A stretch of DNA of 64,000 bases from Heritagella caecorum (GTDB taxonomy: Bacteria > Bacillota > Clostridia > Oscillospirales > Acutalibacteraceae), in assembly GCA_904419035.1 (NCBI GenBank), contig CAJFQL010000001.1, positions 62,001 through 126,000 on the forward strand, given 5' to 3'. The position numbers were made by a program, and so were the translations under genes. The notes under the pieces are model-generated. The model saw nothing but the letters and a program-made list of their open reading frames with translations. It was not told the DNA's origin and searched no databases. Positions within the stretch are counted from its first letter, which is position 1. Every line of letters begins with the position of its first letter. Shown piece after piece: positions 23,858-33,265 of this stretch.

Positions 23858-24850
23858 TCATACAAATCGAAAGTCCCCTCGCAGTACGAGAGGATCGGTT
23901 ATCAGTTTTATAACATATCCCTTTTCTTCAAAATAACGGATGTTTTGCTTTTTTTGTCCCACGGAAAGTGACAAATCCTGCGGGGCCACATGTACACAAT
24001 AGGTACCTGGTTTTACGTTTTTGAGTATATCTTCTATACGATTGCGGAAAATCCGGCTGCGGCATAATTCGCCAAACGCAGGATGATAGGGACCTGCTAT
24101 ATGGTCTGTCCGCACACCGGTTTCATCATGCAGACCAGCGCGAATCACCCGGCAACCGTGGGATTCAAAGAAATCGATCAGTTCCGCACAAAGGGAAACC
24201 GCTTCTTCCAGTGTCTGCGGCTGATAGCTACCTTCCTGAAACCACCTGGCTAGTGCCGTATGCGGCAGCACAATTGCGGGATAAATCCGCACATATTCTG
24301 GTGACAAGTTACAAAGCTTTACGGCCGTTCTTCGGGCCAGATCATCATTGTCACCGGGCAACCCGGTCATCATCTGTAACCCCAGCTGAAAACCAGATTC
24401 ATGAATGGCACGGCTGGCTATTTCCACCTGTTCCGGTGTATGTCCCCGGCCGTTTAGTCGCAGGACACCGGCATCCATACTCTGGGCTCCCAGCTCAATG
24501 GTGGTTACACCATACTGATGAAGAAGCCGTAACACAGAATCGGAAATTCCATCGGGCCTGGTGGAAAGGTGGATGCCTTTATACCCATACTGTTGCACCG
24601 CTGTTTGCGCGGCTTTCAGCAGGCTTTCCATGATTGTTTGATCGATCATCGTAAAGCTGCCGCCAAAAAAGGCGATTTCTGTAAAGGAGATTCGCTTTCC
24701 TAGACGGTTTGCTTGTTCCTTAGCCGTTTGCAAAACTTCTTCGGCAGTGGGCATATGTTGGTGCCCGGTAATCTGGTTTTGATCACAAAAGGAGCAGTGA
24801 AAAGGGCAACCCTCATGGGGCACAAAAAAGGCCAAGCTTCCGCTTTTCAT
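23858..24850 (-). CDS. Elp3-like radical SAM protein
   Basis: The 330-residue protein has an N-terminal radical SAM motif CPFHCSFCDQ (C-x3-C-x2-C) at about 15-24, then FFGGSF and STRPDGIS. The resemblance is to the Elp3-like radical SAM subgroup, but there is no acetyltransferase domain. This gene is often found between rnc and smc in clostridia. The reaction is not established, although a tRNA or RNA modification role is plausible from the Elp3 likeness. Its ATG touches the rnc stop (TAAATG), so it is tightly linked to rnc. Confidence 0.8.
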   Translation of the reverse strand: MKSGSLAFFVPHEGCPFHCSFCDQNQITGHQHMPTAEEVLQTAKEQANRLGKRISFTEIAFFGGSFTMIDQTIMESLLKAAQTAVQQYGYKGIHLSTRPDGISDSVLRLLHQYGVTTIELGAQSMDAGVLRLNGRGHTPEQVEIASRAIHESGFQLGLQMMTGLPGDNDDLARRTAVKLCNLSPEYVRIYPAIVLPHTALARWFQEGSYQPQTLEEAVSLCAELIDFFESHGCRVIRAGLHDETGVRTDHIAGPYHPAFGELCRSRIFRNRIEDILKNVKPGTYCVHVAPQDLSLSVGQKKQNIRYFEEKGYVIKLITDPLVLRGDFRFV

Positions 24851-25534
24851 TTAGTACCCCATCAGTTCCAAGGCTTCCCGGGCAGCTTGCTGTTCCGCTT
24901 CTTTTTTGCTGCGGCCGCCACCTTTACCGATGACATTGCTATTGAGGTGTACTTCCACCGTGAAATGCTTGTCATGATCCGGCCCGCTTTCCCCGGTGAG
25001 CACATAATGGAGTTCTTCTTCCGGGTTTTGCTGGATGATCTCCTGCAAAGTGGTTTTGTAATCTTTAAAGGGCTTGGTGCCTGCCTGCTTAATTTGGGGC
25101 AGGATAAAGCGAAGGATATGTTCCCGGGCGCGCTCCATCCCGGCATCTAAGTAGATGGCCGCTACCACCGCTTCAAAAACATCACACAAAATGCTGCTGC
25201 GGTCTTTGCCGCCGGAATGCTGTTCTCCGCGGCTCAGGCGCAGGTAATCCCCCAATCCGATTTGACGGGAGAAACTGGACAGGGCTTTTTCACAAACCAA
25301 TGCTGCCCGCTTTTTCGTCAGCTCCCCTTCCGGCAATTCCGGAAAATGCAGATACAGATAATCGGCTACCACAACCCCCAGTACCGCATCGCCCAAAAAT
25401 TCCAGCCGTTCGTTGCAGGTAGCTCTGCCTTTATGTTCGTTGGCATAGGAAGAATGGGTTAGGGCCGTACGGAGAAGTTCCTTATCCCGAAATGTGTATT
25501 GCAGCTTTTTTTCCAGTTCGGCTAGATCTTTCAT
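24851..25534 (-). CDS. rnc: Ribonuclease III
   Basis: The 227-residue endonuclease cleaves double-stranded RNA in rRNA and mRNA processing. The catalytic domain has NERLEFLGDAVLGVVVADYL (about 41-60) and a second acidic site in CDVFEAVVAAIYLD. A dsRNA-binding domain occupies about 155-227 (DYKTTLQEIIQQ, then GGGRSKKEAEQQAA). Its ATG overlaps the plsX stop by 4 bases. In many Firmicutes acpP lies between plsX and rnc; here it does not. Confidence 0.96.
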   Translation of the reverse strand: MKDLAELEKKLQYTFRDKELLRTALTHSSYANEHKGRATCNERLEFLGDAVLGVVVADYLYLHFPELPEGELTKKRAALVCEKALSSFSRQIGLGDYLRLSRGEQHSGGKDRSSILCDVFEAVVAAIYLDAGMERAREHILRFILPQIKQAGTKPFKDYKTTLQEIIQQNPEEELHYVLTGESGPDHDKHFTVEVHLNSNVIGKGGGRSKKEAEQQAAREALELMGY

Positions 25535-26547
25535 GCCTCTTCCCCTCCATGCTCTTGTTCAAAAGCGGCGATCGCTTCCGAGATTTCTTCGATGACATGT
25601 CCTTCTACATAAGCTTTTGTCAGCCGAATCGCATTTTTAAATGTTTTCGCCTTGGCGCTTCCGTGAGCCTTAAAAACGGGTTTGGCGGCGCCGATAATCG
25701 GTGCCCCGCCGTATTCGTTATAATCGACCCGTTTTTTCAGCGCTCGCATATCGTTCAGCACCAGCGAAGCTGCCAATTTGGTCTTCAGATTCTTTGTGAA
25801 CAGTTCTTTGATCATGCCGAACAGTTCCATAGCAACGCCTTCATACAGCTTCAAAATGACGTTGCCGGTAAAGCCATCCGCTACAACCACATCGGCCCCG
25901 TCACCGGGAATATCACGGGCTTCCACATTCCCGACAAAGTTCAGGCCGCTTTTTTGCAGCAGGGCAAAGGTTTCGTGCTGTAGCGTACCACCTTTGTGAT
26001 CTTCAGTCCCCACGTTGGCAAGCCCAACCCGGGGGTTTTTGACGCCCATCACTTTTTCCAGGTACGCCGACCCCATAATGCCAAACTGCACCAGCATATC
26101 GGCCCGGCACTCCACATTGGCGCCGCCGTCACACAGCATGAAAAAGCCTTCCCGTTTGGGCATAACCGGTGCAAACGCAATCCGTTTAATGCCCGGGATT
26201 CTCTTCACAATCATATTTGTGCCAAATACCAGCGCACCGCTATTCCCGGCCGAAATAAACGCATCGCCTTTGCCTTCGGCCAGCAATTTGAGACCCGCTG
26301 CCAGCGAACAATCTTTTTTCTCCCGCATAATCGATTTGGGAGGGGCATCGGTGGCAATCACGTCGGGCGCATCGAAAATTTCCATATGAGAAAGGGAAAT
26401 TCCTTGCTGCTGAGCCGTTTGCCGGATGATGGATTCACTGCCCGTGAGCAGAATATCCACACCGTATTCTTCCACCGCCATCTGGCATCCTTTCAGAATT
26501 TCCAGAGGGGCGTTATCGCCTCCAAAAGCATCTACAATGATCTTCAT
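25531..26547 (-). CDS. plsX: Phosphate acyltransferase PlsX
   Basis: PlsX converts acyl-ACP to acyl-phosphate for PlsY, the first step of phospholipid synthesis in most Gram-positive bacteria. The 338-residue product starts MKIIVDAFGGDNAP, the family signature, and includes AGNSGALV, CDGGANVECRADMLVQFG and VVADGFTGNVILK. It overlaps trmFO upstream and rnc downstream by 4 bases each, so these three genes form a tightly coupled block. Confidence 0.96.
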   Translation of the reverse strand: MKIIVDAFGGDNAPLEILKGCQMAVEEYGVDILLTGSESIIRQTAQQQGISLSHMEIFDAPDVIATDAPPKSIMREKKDCSLAAGLKLLAEGKGDAFISAGNSGALVFGTNMIVKRIPGIKRIAFAPVMPKREGFFMLCDGGANVECRADMLVQFGIMGSAYLEKVMGVKNPRVGLANVGTEDHKGGTLQHETFALLQKSGLNFVGNVEARDIPGDGADVVVADGFTGNVILKLYEGVAMELFGMIKELFTKNLKTKLAASLVLNDMRALKKRVDYNEYGGAPIIGAAKPVFKAHGSAKAKTFKNAIRLTKAYVEGHVIEEISEAIAAFEQEHGGEEA

Positions 26548-27875
26548 CGAATACCCTCCTCTTTGAGCCGCTGCAGAGTGGGTTCCAAAGCTTGTAACCC
26601 GCGCTGCGCCAAAGCTGCATAACGTTCCTGTTTATCGCGAATCGATTGCGTAAGGGGCGGCAGCACCCCAAAATTAGCACCCATAGGTTGAAAATCCCGG
26701 CTGACGCTTTCCGCTACGTGACGGGAAAGAGCCCCGATCATGGTTTGTTCCGGCAAAATAACCGGGTCCAGCCCACGTAGACGGCACACCGCATTTTTTC
26801 CTGCCATAAGGCCGGAAGACGCCGACTCCATATATCCTTCTACGCCGGTAATTTGTCCGGCAAAAAACAAATCCGGACGTTTCAGCACTGCGTAATCCGC
26901 CCCCAGAAAACCAGGGGAATTGAGAAAGGTATTCCGGTGCATCACCCCGTACCGCACAAATTCCGCATGTTCTAGTCCTGGAATCATACCAAACACACGT
27001 TTTTGTTCCGGGAACCGCAAATTTGTCTGGAACCCTACCAGGTTATAAAGGGTGCCGTCCCGGTCCTCCCGGCGCAGCTGCACAACGGCCCAAGGGCGGT
27101 GACCTGTTCGCGGATCACGAAGTCCCACCGGCTTTAGCGGACCGTACCGCAACGTATCATGACCACGCTGCCCCATGACTTCTACGGGCATGCAACCTTC
27201 ATAGACTTTGGGATTCTGCACATCGAAATCATGGACCGGGGCCCGTTCCGCATGGATCAAAGCTTCGTAAAAAGCTTCGTATTCTTCTTTATTCATGGGG
27301 CAATTCAGATACGCGCTGTCTTCCCCATGGTCATACCGGCTGGCCGCAAAACAGCGGTCGTAATTCAGGCTTTCGGCTGTGACAATCGGCGCCGCCGCAT
27401 CGAAAAAACTGAGCTTTCCGCCGCACAGTGCAAAAATTTCATCGGCCAGCGGCCCTTCTGTAAGCGGGCCTGTCGCCACGATGACAAGGCCCTCTTTAGG
27501 CAAAGACGTAACTTCTTCTGTACGCACCGTGATATTGGGGTGTTCCCGTATACGCTTGGTCACCGCCGCCGAAAACAGATGGCGGTCAACCGCCAGCGCT
27601 CCACCTGCCGGTACCCGGCAGGTATCCGCACAGCTCATGAGAAGCGAACCCAGCCGCCGCATTTCTTCTTTTAAGAGCCCGGCCGCGCTTTCCACCCGCG
27701 CCGCTTTTAACGAATTGGAGCAGATCAGTTCCGCAAAATCCGGAGACTGATGAGCGGGGGTGTATTTGAGCGGTTTCATTTCAATGAGTTCCACCGAAAA
27801 ACCGTTTTCAGCTACCTGCCAAGCGGCTTCGCACCCAGCCAGGCCGGCGCCAATCACGGTGACCGCGGCGCTCAT
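26544..27875 (-). CDS. trmFO: Methylenetetrahydrofolate-tRNA-(uracil-5-)-methyltransferase TrmFO
   Basis: TrmFO makes ribothymidine-54 in the tRNA T-loop using methylene-THF and FADH2 instead of SAM. The 443-residue protein starts VTVIGAGLAGCEAAW (FAD-binding GxGxxG), and has ELICSNSLKAA, GALAVDRHLFS, YLNCPMNKEEYEAF with the conserved Cys, and TGVEGYMES. Its ATG overlaps the topA stop. The gene order topA-trmFO is common in Firmicutes. Confidence 0.96.
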   Translation of the reverse strand: MSAAVTVIGAGLAGCEAAWQVAENGFSVELIEMKPLKYTPAHQSPDFAELICSNSLKAARVESAAGLLKEEMRRLGSLLMSCADTCRVPAGGALAVDRHLFSAAVTKRIREHPNITVRTEEVTSLPKEGLVIVATGPLTEGPLADEIFALCGGKLSFFDAAAPIVTAESLNYDRCFAASRYDHGEDSAYLNCPMNKEEYEAFYEALIHAERAPVHDFDVQNPKVYEGCMPVEVMGQRGHDTLRYGPLKPVGLRDPRTGHRPWAVVQLRREDRDGTLYNLVGFQTNLRFPEQKRVFGMIPGLEHAEFVRYGVMHRNTFLNSPGFLGADYAVLKRPDLFFAGQITGVEGYMESASSGLMAGKNAVCRLRGLDPVILPEQTMIGALSRHVAESVSRDFQPMGANFGVLPPLTQSIRDKQERYAALAQRGLQALEPTLQRLKEEGIR

Positions 27876-29962
27876 TCTTCTTCGCGGATCTTCTCAAATC
27901 CGCAATCGGGCGTAATACAATACAGTTTCGGTTTTTTGCCCTTTTTTATCAGCAAGGTTTTTCCACAACGGGGGCATTTTTCTTTACTGGGTTCATCCCA
28001 CGACACAAAGTCACAGTTGGGATAATTTTCACACCCATAGAAAATACGTCCTTTTTTCGTGCGCTTTAGTACCACACGGCCACCACATTTCGGGCATTCA
28101 GCGCCCGTGTATTGCACGTATTTTTTGATATTTTTGCATTCCGGGTATCCCGGGCAGGCAATAAATTTGCCATACCGGCCCATTTTGACGACCATCTTCC
28201 GGCCGCACTTTTCACAGATCAGGTCGGTTTCGTCTTCTTTTAAGGTAATTTTAACCCCTTCCATTTCCTTTTTGGCTTTTTGAAGGGTTTTATCGAATTC
28301 CCCGTAAAAATCGTGCAAGGTCTGTACCCAGTTTTCTTCGCCGCGTTGTACAGCATCCAGTTCATTTTCCACCTGAGCCGTAAAACGTACGTTGACAATC
28401 TTGGGGAAATGCTCTTTCATCAGTTTGGTGGAAACTTCCCCCAATTCCGTCGGAATGAGGTTTTTCCCTTCACGGCGCACATATTCCCGCGCCGTAATAG
28501 TAGAAATGGTGACCGCATACGTAGAAGGACGGCCAATGCCGTTTTCTTCCAGTGCTTTAATGAGAGAAGCTTCGGTGTAATGGGCGGGCGGCTGTGTAAA
28601 GTGCTGGTGACCGGCAATTTCTTTTACCCGCAGCGGGGTACCCGCTTCCAGCACCGGCAGATTCGAGGCCGATTCCTCCGCTTCTTCCGTGCTTTCTTCA
28701 TACAGCGCGGTGAATCCGTCAAACGTCACACGGTAGCCGCTGGCTTTAAACAGATATCCGTTTGCCAAGATGGACGCCTGAGTGGTAGCCATCAGGCAAT
28801 TGCTCATCTGACAGGCTACAAAGCGTTTCCAGATCAGCGAATATAATTTGTACTGATCTCCCGTCAGGCTATCTTTGATATCATCCGGACGCAGGGCCAC
28901 CGACGTGGGACGAATGGCTTCGTGCCCATCTTGGGCATTGGCTTTCGTTTTGTAATGGCGTTCTTTTTCCGGGAGATACTTGCTGCCAAACTGGTCGCCA
29001 ATATAAGTGCGCACTTCGGCAATGGCGTCTTCGGAAATACGCAAAGAGTCGGTACGCATGTAGGTAATCAAACCCACAGCCCCCATGTCTTTGAGTTCAA
29101 CGCCTTCATAAAGTTCCTGGGCCACTTTCATGGTGCGCCGTGCCTGGAACCCCAATTTCCGGCTGGCCTCCTGCTGCAGGGTCGACGTAGTAAACGGCGG
29201 TGCCGGGGAGCGGCGGCGCTGGCCTTTTTTCACGCTATCCACAACGAAATCAGCGCCTTCCACCGCCTGTAAGATGCGGTTGGCTTCTTCTTCGTTGTGA
29301 ATATCCACTTTGGTTCCGTCGGCCAGGCCATAAAAGGAAGCCGGGAATTGCTTACGCTCCCCTTTCGGGATAAATTTCCCGTCGATCGACCAGTATTCCT
29401 GCGGCACAAAGGCCCGAATTTCCTCTTCGCGATCCACAATCAGACGCACGGCCACCGACTGCACACGGCCAGCCGACAGCCCACGGCGGATAACTTTCGC
29501 CAAAAACGGGCTGAGCTTATACCCCACCAACCGGTCTAAAATCCGGCGGGCCTGCTGGGCATCCACCAGATCCTGATCGATACAGCGGGGGTGGGCCATC
29601 CCTTCCTGAATGCCGTGTTTGGTAATTTCGTTAAACGTGACCCGGTTGACTTCATCGGTGCTCATGCCCAGCAAATAAGCCAGATGCCAGGAAATAGCTT
29701 CCCCTTCCCGGTCAGGGTCGGTTGCCAGCCAAACTTTATCACTTTCGGCCGCCGCTTTTTTGAGGTCATCCACCAGTTTTTCTTTTCCTTTGATGACGGC
29801 ATAACGGGGCTTAAAATCGTGTTTGACATCCACGCTCAACCGGTTTTCCGGCAAATCGCGCACATGCCCCATGGAAGCCACCACATCGTATCCAGAACCT
29901 AAATATTTTTTTATGGTTTTCGCCTTACTGGGCGATTCCACAATCACAAGACTATTTGACAC
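27872..29962 (-). CDS. topA: DNA topoisomerase I
   Basis: Topoisomerase IA relaxes negative supercoils. The frame is open to 30055, but the true start is most likely the GTG at 29962, preceded by AAGGTGG, which gives the canonical MSNSLVIVESPSKAKTI and 696 residues. The TOPRIM acidic motif (TDPDREGEAI) and the active tyrosine in LITYMRTDS are present. Three C-terminal zinc fingers (CEKC..CPGYPEC, CPKC..CENYPNC, CPRC..CITPDC) end the protein. It overlaps trmFO by 4 bases and follows dprA by 108 bases. Confidence 0.96.
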   Translation of the reverse strand: MSNSLVIVESPSKAKTIKKYLGSGYDVVASMGHVRDLPENRLSVDVKHDFKPRYAVIKGKEKLVDDLKKAAAESDKVWLATDPDREGEAISWHLAYLLGMSTDEVNRVTFNEITKHGIQEGMAHPRCIDQDLVDAQQARRILDRLVGYKLSPFLAKVIRRGLSAGRVQSVAVRLIVDREEEIRAFVPQEYWSIDGKFIPKGERKQFPASFYGLADGTKVDIHNEEEANRILQAVEGADFVVDSVKKGQRRRSPAPPFTTSTLQQEASRKLGFQARRTMKVAQELYEGVELKDMGAVGLITYMRTDSLRISEDAIAEVRTYIGDQFGSKYLPEKERHYKTKANAQDGHEAIRPTSVALRPDDIKDSLTGDQYKLYSLIWKRFVACQMSNCLMATTQASILANGYLFKASGYRVTFDGFTALYEESTEEAEESASNLPVLEAGTPLRVKEIAGHQHFTQPPAHYTEASLIKALEENGIGRPSTYAVTISTITAREYVRREGKNLIPTELGEVSTKLMKEHFPKIVNVRFTAQVENELDAVQRGEENWVQTLHDFYGEFDKTLQKAKKEMEGVKITLKEDETDLICEKCGRKMVVKMGRYGKFIACPGYPECKNIKKYVQYTGAECPKCGGRVVLKRTKKGRIFYGCENYPNCDFVSWDEPSKEKCPRCGKTLLIKKGKKPKLYCITPDCGFEKIREEE

Positions 29963-30070
29963 TTTGTAAACCACCTTATCGATAGAAATTGTCTCAAAAG
30001 CAGACAGAAATAGGTTTTTTGAAAACCTTTTGCCTGAAAACGAAAAGGTTTTCAAAATACTTATTGCCGT

Positions 30071-31189
30071 CTATATTTTGGCATACCGTCTTCCCGAAAA
30101 AGATTGAATAAACCCGCAAAGTTCCAATTCCGTGGCGGCTGATAAAGCTTTGGCCATAGAAAGGGAAGTTTGTGCACAAATTTCGGTGATGTGCCGGGGC
30201 TCAGACGATAACGCCTGAAAAAACGCAAGGGCCTCTTCCGACAAACCATCCGGCTGGTAGGATTCTGTTTCCGGTGATTCGGCCGGCGGCAGGGGCGTTT
30301 TACGAACCGGAACTCGAATCCCCTCATATTCTTCCAAAATATCCTGGGCGCAAGTGACCGGTTTCGCTCCATCCTTAATCAGATCATTTACGCCTTGACT
30401 GTTGGGGTCCAGAATACCGGCCGGAACGGCAAACACATCTTTTCCTTGTTCCCCCGCCAGCCTAGCTGTAATCAGAGCCCCACTCTTTTCACCGGCCTCT
30501 ATCACCAATACACCGCGGGATAAACCGGAAATCAACCGGTTTCGCACGGGAAAGTTTCCTCGCTCCACCCCGGTATCAGGAGAATATTCCGAAAGTAACA
30601 GTCCGCCCGAGTGAACGATTTCGCGCCGCATTTTCTCATTTTGCACCAGATAGGGATACCCAATTCCACACCCCAAGACACAGATCGTAGCGCCGCCTGC
30701 TTCCATGGCGCCCAGATGAGCCTCCGTATCAATGCCCATAGCGCCGCCACTAATAATGACAGCTCCTTCCCCGGCCAAATCCCGGGCGAGGAACCGTGCT
30801 GCCTTTTTCCCATTTTCACTGGCTTTGCGAGTTCCCACCATGCCAATACACAGCTTTTCCTGCATGAGCGCCGTGCGGCCCAACGCATATAAAACCGCCG
30901 GGGCATCCTCCAAGTGACGCAAGCTTTCCGGGTATTCCTCATCATCCGGCGTAATGACTTTCTGCCCCAGAGATTCCGTATACTGCAAAAGCGCCTGGGC
31001 CTTTTCGGGGGTATAGTAAGACAGAACGGCCACTTCCCGCTGGGAAAGAGATGAAAGCTGATTCCACGTACTCCGACCAGCCTCAAAGAAACGGGCCAAA
31101 GAACCAAACCGCTGGGCAAGCCAAAAAGGTTTTCGACTGCCTGCCCCAAAGGCTTTTTGTGCACAAATCCACAAACAGCGCTTGTCCAC
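30071..31189 (-). CDS. dprA: DNA-processing protein DprA
   Basis: DprA loads RecA onto incoming single-stranded DNA in natural transformation. The 372-residue protein has an N-terminal helical region and a Rossmann domain with VGTRKASENGKKAARFLA, ISGGAMGIDTEAH, LGCGIGYPY, SEYSPDTGVERGNFPVRNR and IEAGEKSGALITARLA. A C-terminal winged-helix-like segment spans about 310-372. The start is a GTG at 31189 with AAGGAGG at eight bases. Full competence machinery is not in the window, and many non-transforming Firmicutes keep dprA. Confidence 0.95.
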   Translation of the reverse strand: MDKRCLWICAQKAFGAGSRKPFWLAQRFGSLARFFEAGRSTWNQLSSLSQREVAVLSYYTPEKAQALLQYTESLGQKVITPDDEEYPESLRHLEDAPAVLYALGRTALMQEKLCIGMVGTRKASENGKKAARFLARDLAGEGAVIISGGAMGIDTEAHLGAMEAGGATICVLGCGIGYPYLVQNEKMRREIVHSGGLLLSEYSPDTGVERGNFPVRNRLISGLSRGVLVIEAGEKSGALITARLAGEQGKDVFAVPAGILDPNSQGVNDLIKDGAKPVTCAQDILEEYEGIRVPVRKTPLPPAESPETESYQPDGLSEEALAFFQALSSEPRHITEICAQTSLSMAKALSAATELELCGFIQSFSGRRYAKI

Positions 31190-31192
31190 AGG

Positions 31193-31996
31193 TCAGCCCT
31201 CCTTTCCCCGCATCATTTCCCACATAAGAATCGAAGCCGATGCCGCGGCATTAAGCGATTCGGCTCGCCCCAACATAGGAATGGTGACAGTTTGGTCGCA
31301 CATTTCGATCGTTTCGGGCAGCAGCCCATTGCCTTCATTGCCCACCAGCATAACACACCGGTCGGTGAAAACACACTGTGTAACCGGGACGGCGTTTTCA
31401 TCCGGCACCGCCGCAAATGTGCGCATTTGCTTATCCCGAAAAACCGGAACGGCCTGCTGAAACGAAGACGCCATATAAACCGGCAACCGGAAAGCGGCCC
31501 CCATGCCGGCCCGCAGTGCTTTGGGTCCGTAAAAATCACAGCAGGTACCCAGCAGAATTACCCCGCTAATGCCCAGGGCTTCAGCTGTACGGCAGACAGC
31601 ACCCAGGTTGGCCGGGTCCTGCATATTTTCTACAGCCAAATACCGTCCAACACCAGGCAAACGATCGATTCCTCTTTCTTCCAGCGAGGGCAAATGCACC
31701 ACGCAGAAAACACCCTGAGGAGAACGGGTGTCGCTGAGTAAAGGGGCAATGGAATCGGCGATTTCTATGCTTTCCTTCGCTTTTGCCGCAATTTCGCCTA
31801 CATAGGCGCTATATTTTTCGGCTGCCTGGGGCGTAGCGAGTACGGCCTCCAGTTTTAATCCGCTGCGGGCGGCATCCCGGCACAAGCGGGCGCCTTCCAC
31901 GACGAAAAGGCCCTGTGCATGCCGCTTTTCAGACGAACGCACGAGCCCCGATAATTCTTTGATATATTCGTTTTTTCGGCTTTGTATCCGAATCAT
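31193..31996 (-). CDS. TrmH/SpoU-family RNA 2'-O-methyltransferase
   Basis: The 267-residue protein has an N-terminal substrate-binding domain (about 1-100, with QGLFVVEGARLCRDA) and a SPOUT methyltransferase domain. Its motifs are NMQDPANLGAVCRTAEALG, a central GAAFRLPV, VGNEGNGLLPE and ESLNAAASASILMWE. These proteins methylate a ribose in rRNA or tRNA; the closest class is RlmB-like 23S rRNA methyltransferase, but the exact site cannot be read from sequence. It precedes dprA by three bases. Confidence 0.9.
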   Translation of the reverse strand: MIRIQSRKNEYIKELSGLVRSSEKRHAQGLFVVEGARLCRDAARSGLKLEAVLATPQAAEKYSAYVGEIAAKAKESIEIADSIAPLLSDTRSPQGVFCVVHLPSLEERGIDRLPGVGRYLAVENMQDPANLGAVCRTAEALGISGVILLGTCCDFYGPKALRAGMGAAFRLPVYMASSFQQAVPVFRDKQMRTFAAVPDENAVPVTQCVFTDRCVMLVGNEGNGLLPETIEMCDQTVTIPMLGRAESLNAAASASILMWEMMRGKEG

Positions 31997-32041
31997 GCTG
32001 ACAACTCCCGCAAATTTGCGTTTTCCCCGTGATAAAACACA

Positions 32042-32074
32042 GCGCCCGGGGCGTAAAGCTTACACTCCGGGCGC
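32042..32074 (-). terminator. Terminator of the infC-rpmI-rplT operon
   Basis: GCGCCCGG (32042-32049) and CCGGGCGC (32067-32074) form a perfect GC-rich 8-bp stem just after the rplT stop. On the minus strand it is followed by a T-rich stretch (TGTGTTTTAT). Confidence 0.7.
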
Positions 32075-32083
32075 CTATCCATC

Positions 32084-32437
32084 TTACAGGGCCGCCTTCG
32101 CCTGTTCAACCAGGGCAGTGAAAGCCTTGGGATCAGCAATAGCAATTTCGGAAAGCATCTTGCGGTTCAGCGTGATGCCGGCCTTTTTCAAACCATTCAT
32201 GAACGTGGAGTAGTTCACACCGTTCGCCTTGCAGGCAGCGGAAATACGGGTGATCCACAGACGGCGGAAGTCTCTCTTCTTGGCTTTACGGCCGATGAAA
32301 GCGTAGTTACCGCTCTTCATAACGGCCTGTTTGGCCATTTTAAAATGCTTGCTCTTGGACCCAAAATAGCCCTTGGCCAGCTTCAGAATCTTCTTTCTTC
32401 TTTTACGGGTGCTCAGTGCGCCTTTTACACGTGCCAT
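32084..32437 (-). CDS. rplT: 50S ribosomal protein L20
   Basis: L20 is a 117-residue 23S rRNA-binding assembly protein and the known autoregulator of this operon in Firmicutes. The basic N-terminal helix starts ARVKGALSTRKRRKKILKLA, followed by GYFGSKSKHFKMAKQAVMKS and the ITRISAACKANGVNYSTF block. TTGGAGG precedes the ATG. It ends the infC-rpmI-rplT operon. Confidence 0.98.
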   Translation of the reverse strand: MARVKGALSTRKRRKKILKLAKGYFGSKSKHFKMAKQAVMKSGNYAFIGRKAKKRDFRRLWITRISAACKANGVNYSTFMNGLKKAGITLNRKMLSEIAIADPKAFTALVEQAKAAL

Positions 32438-32482
32438 TTATGTTACCTCCAAATTGTTGCGTTACATTCAAAAAAGAAGTGC

Positions 32483-32686
32483 TTATTTATAGGGGATCAT
32501 TTTCTTGATCGCGGCCACATTGGTCTTATCAGCAACCGTGTTCTTGCGCAGGTTTCTCTTGCGCTTGGTGGACTTAATGGCGCTGTTCAGGATGTGACGT
32601 TTGTTGGTATGGGCACGCAGCACCTTACCGTTTTTGGAAATCTTGAAGCGCTTTTTTGCGCCGCTGTGCGATTTAATCTTGGGCAT
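32483..32686 (-). CDS. rpmI: 50S ribosomal protein L35
   Basis: This 67-residue basic protein begins MPKIKSHSGAKKRFKISKNG and includes AHTNKRHILNSAIKSTKRKRNL in two adjacent segments, the standard L35 pattern. AAGGAGGAG lies before the ATG. It sits between infC and rplT in the conserved order. Confidence 0.98.
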   Translation of the reverse strand: MPKIKSHSGAKKRFKISKNGKVLRAHTNKRHILNSAIKSTKRKRNLRKNTVADKTNVAAIKKMIPYK

Positions 32687-32707
32687 GACTGCTCCTCCTT
32701 GAAATAA

Positions 32708-33226
32708 TTATTTGACGGGTTTCGGGGCCAGGAACATCAGCATGTTTCGTCCCTCAAGCTTGGCGGGCTTTTCCACATTGGCAATTTCCGCGCATGCCTC
32801 AGCAAACCGAGTCATAATCACATGGCCCTGATCCTGATGACCCATTTCGCGGCCACGGAAACGAATCGAAGCCTTCACCTTATTGCCGTTTTTCAGGAAT
32901 TTCATGGCCTGATTCAGCTTGGTCTGGAAGTCGTTTTCGCCGATATTCAGCGAAAGACGGATTTCTTTAATCTCTACGACTTTCTGATTTTTTCTGGCTT
33001 CTTTTTCCCGTTTTGCCTGTTCGAAACGATACTTGCCGTAATCGATGATTTTGCAGACCGGGGGCTGCGCCTGCGGTGCGATTTTTACCAGATCGAGATT
33101 TTTGGCATACGCCTTTTCACGAGCCTGCGCGGCCGGCATGATGCCCAGCTGAGAGCCGTCGGAATCGATAACACGTACCTCTTTGTCGCGGATCTCTTCG
33201 TTGATCTGCAGTTCCTTTGTGCTAAT
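32708..33226 (-). CDS. infC: Translation initiation factor IF-3 (ATT start)
   Basis: IF3 keeps ribosomal subunits apart and proofreads start-codon choice. The first ATG is at 33139, but it would remove the conserved N-terminus. The frame continues 29 codons upstream (ISTKELQINEEIRDKEVRV..) to an ATT at 33226, nine bases after a perfect GGAGG. ATT/AUU starts are characteristic of infC and allow autoregulation by IF3 itself. This gives 172 residues, the normal length, with an N-domain (about 1-75), a basic linker and a C-domain ending LAPKPVK. It heads infC-rpmI-rplT behind an L20-type leader. Confidence 0.93.
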   Translation of the reverse strand: MSTKELQINEEIRDKEVRVIDSDGSQLGIMPAAQAREKAYAKNLDLVKIAPQAQPPVCKIIDYGKYRFEQAKREKEARKNQKVVEIKEIRLSLNIGENDFQTKLNQAMKFLKNGNKVKASIRFRGREMGHQDQGHVIMTRFAEACAEIANVEKPAKLEGRNMLMFLAPKPVK

Positions 33227-33265
33227 GGTTCAACACCTCCAAAACACGTTTCTGTCTTTTGTCAA

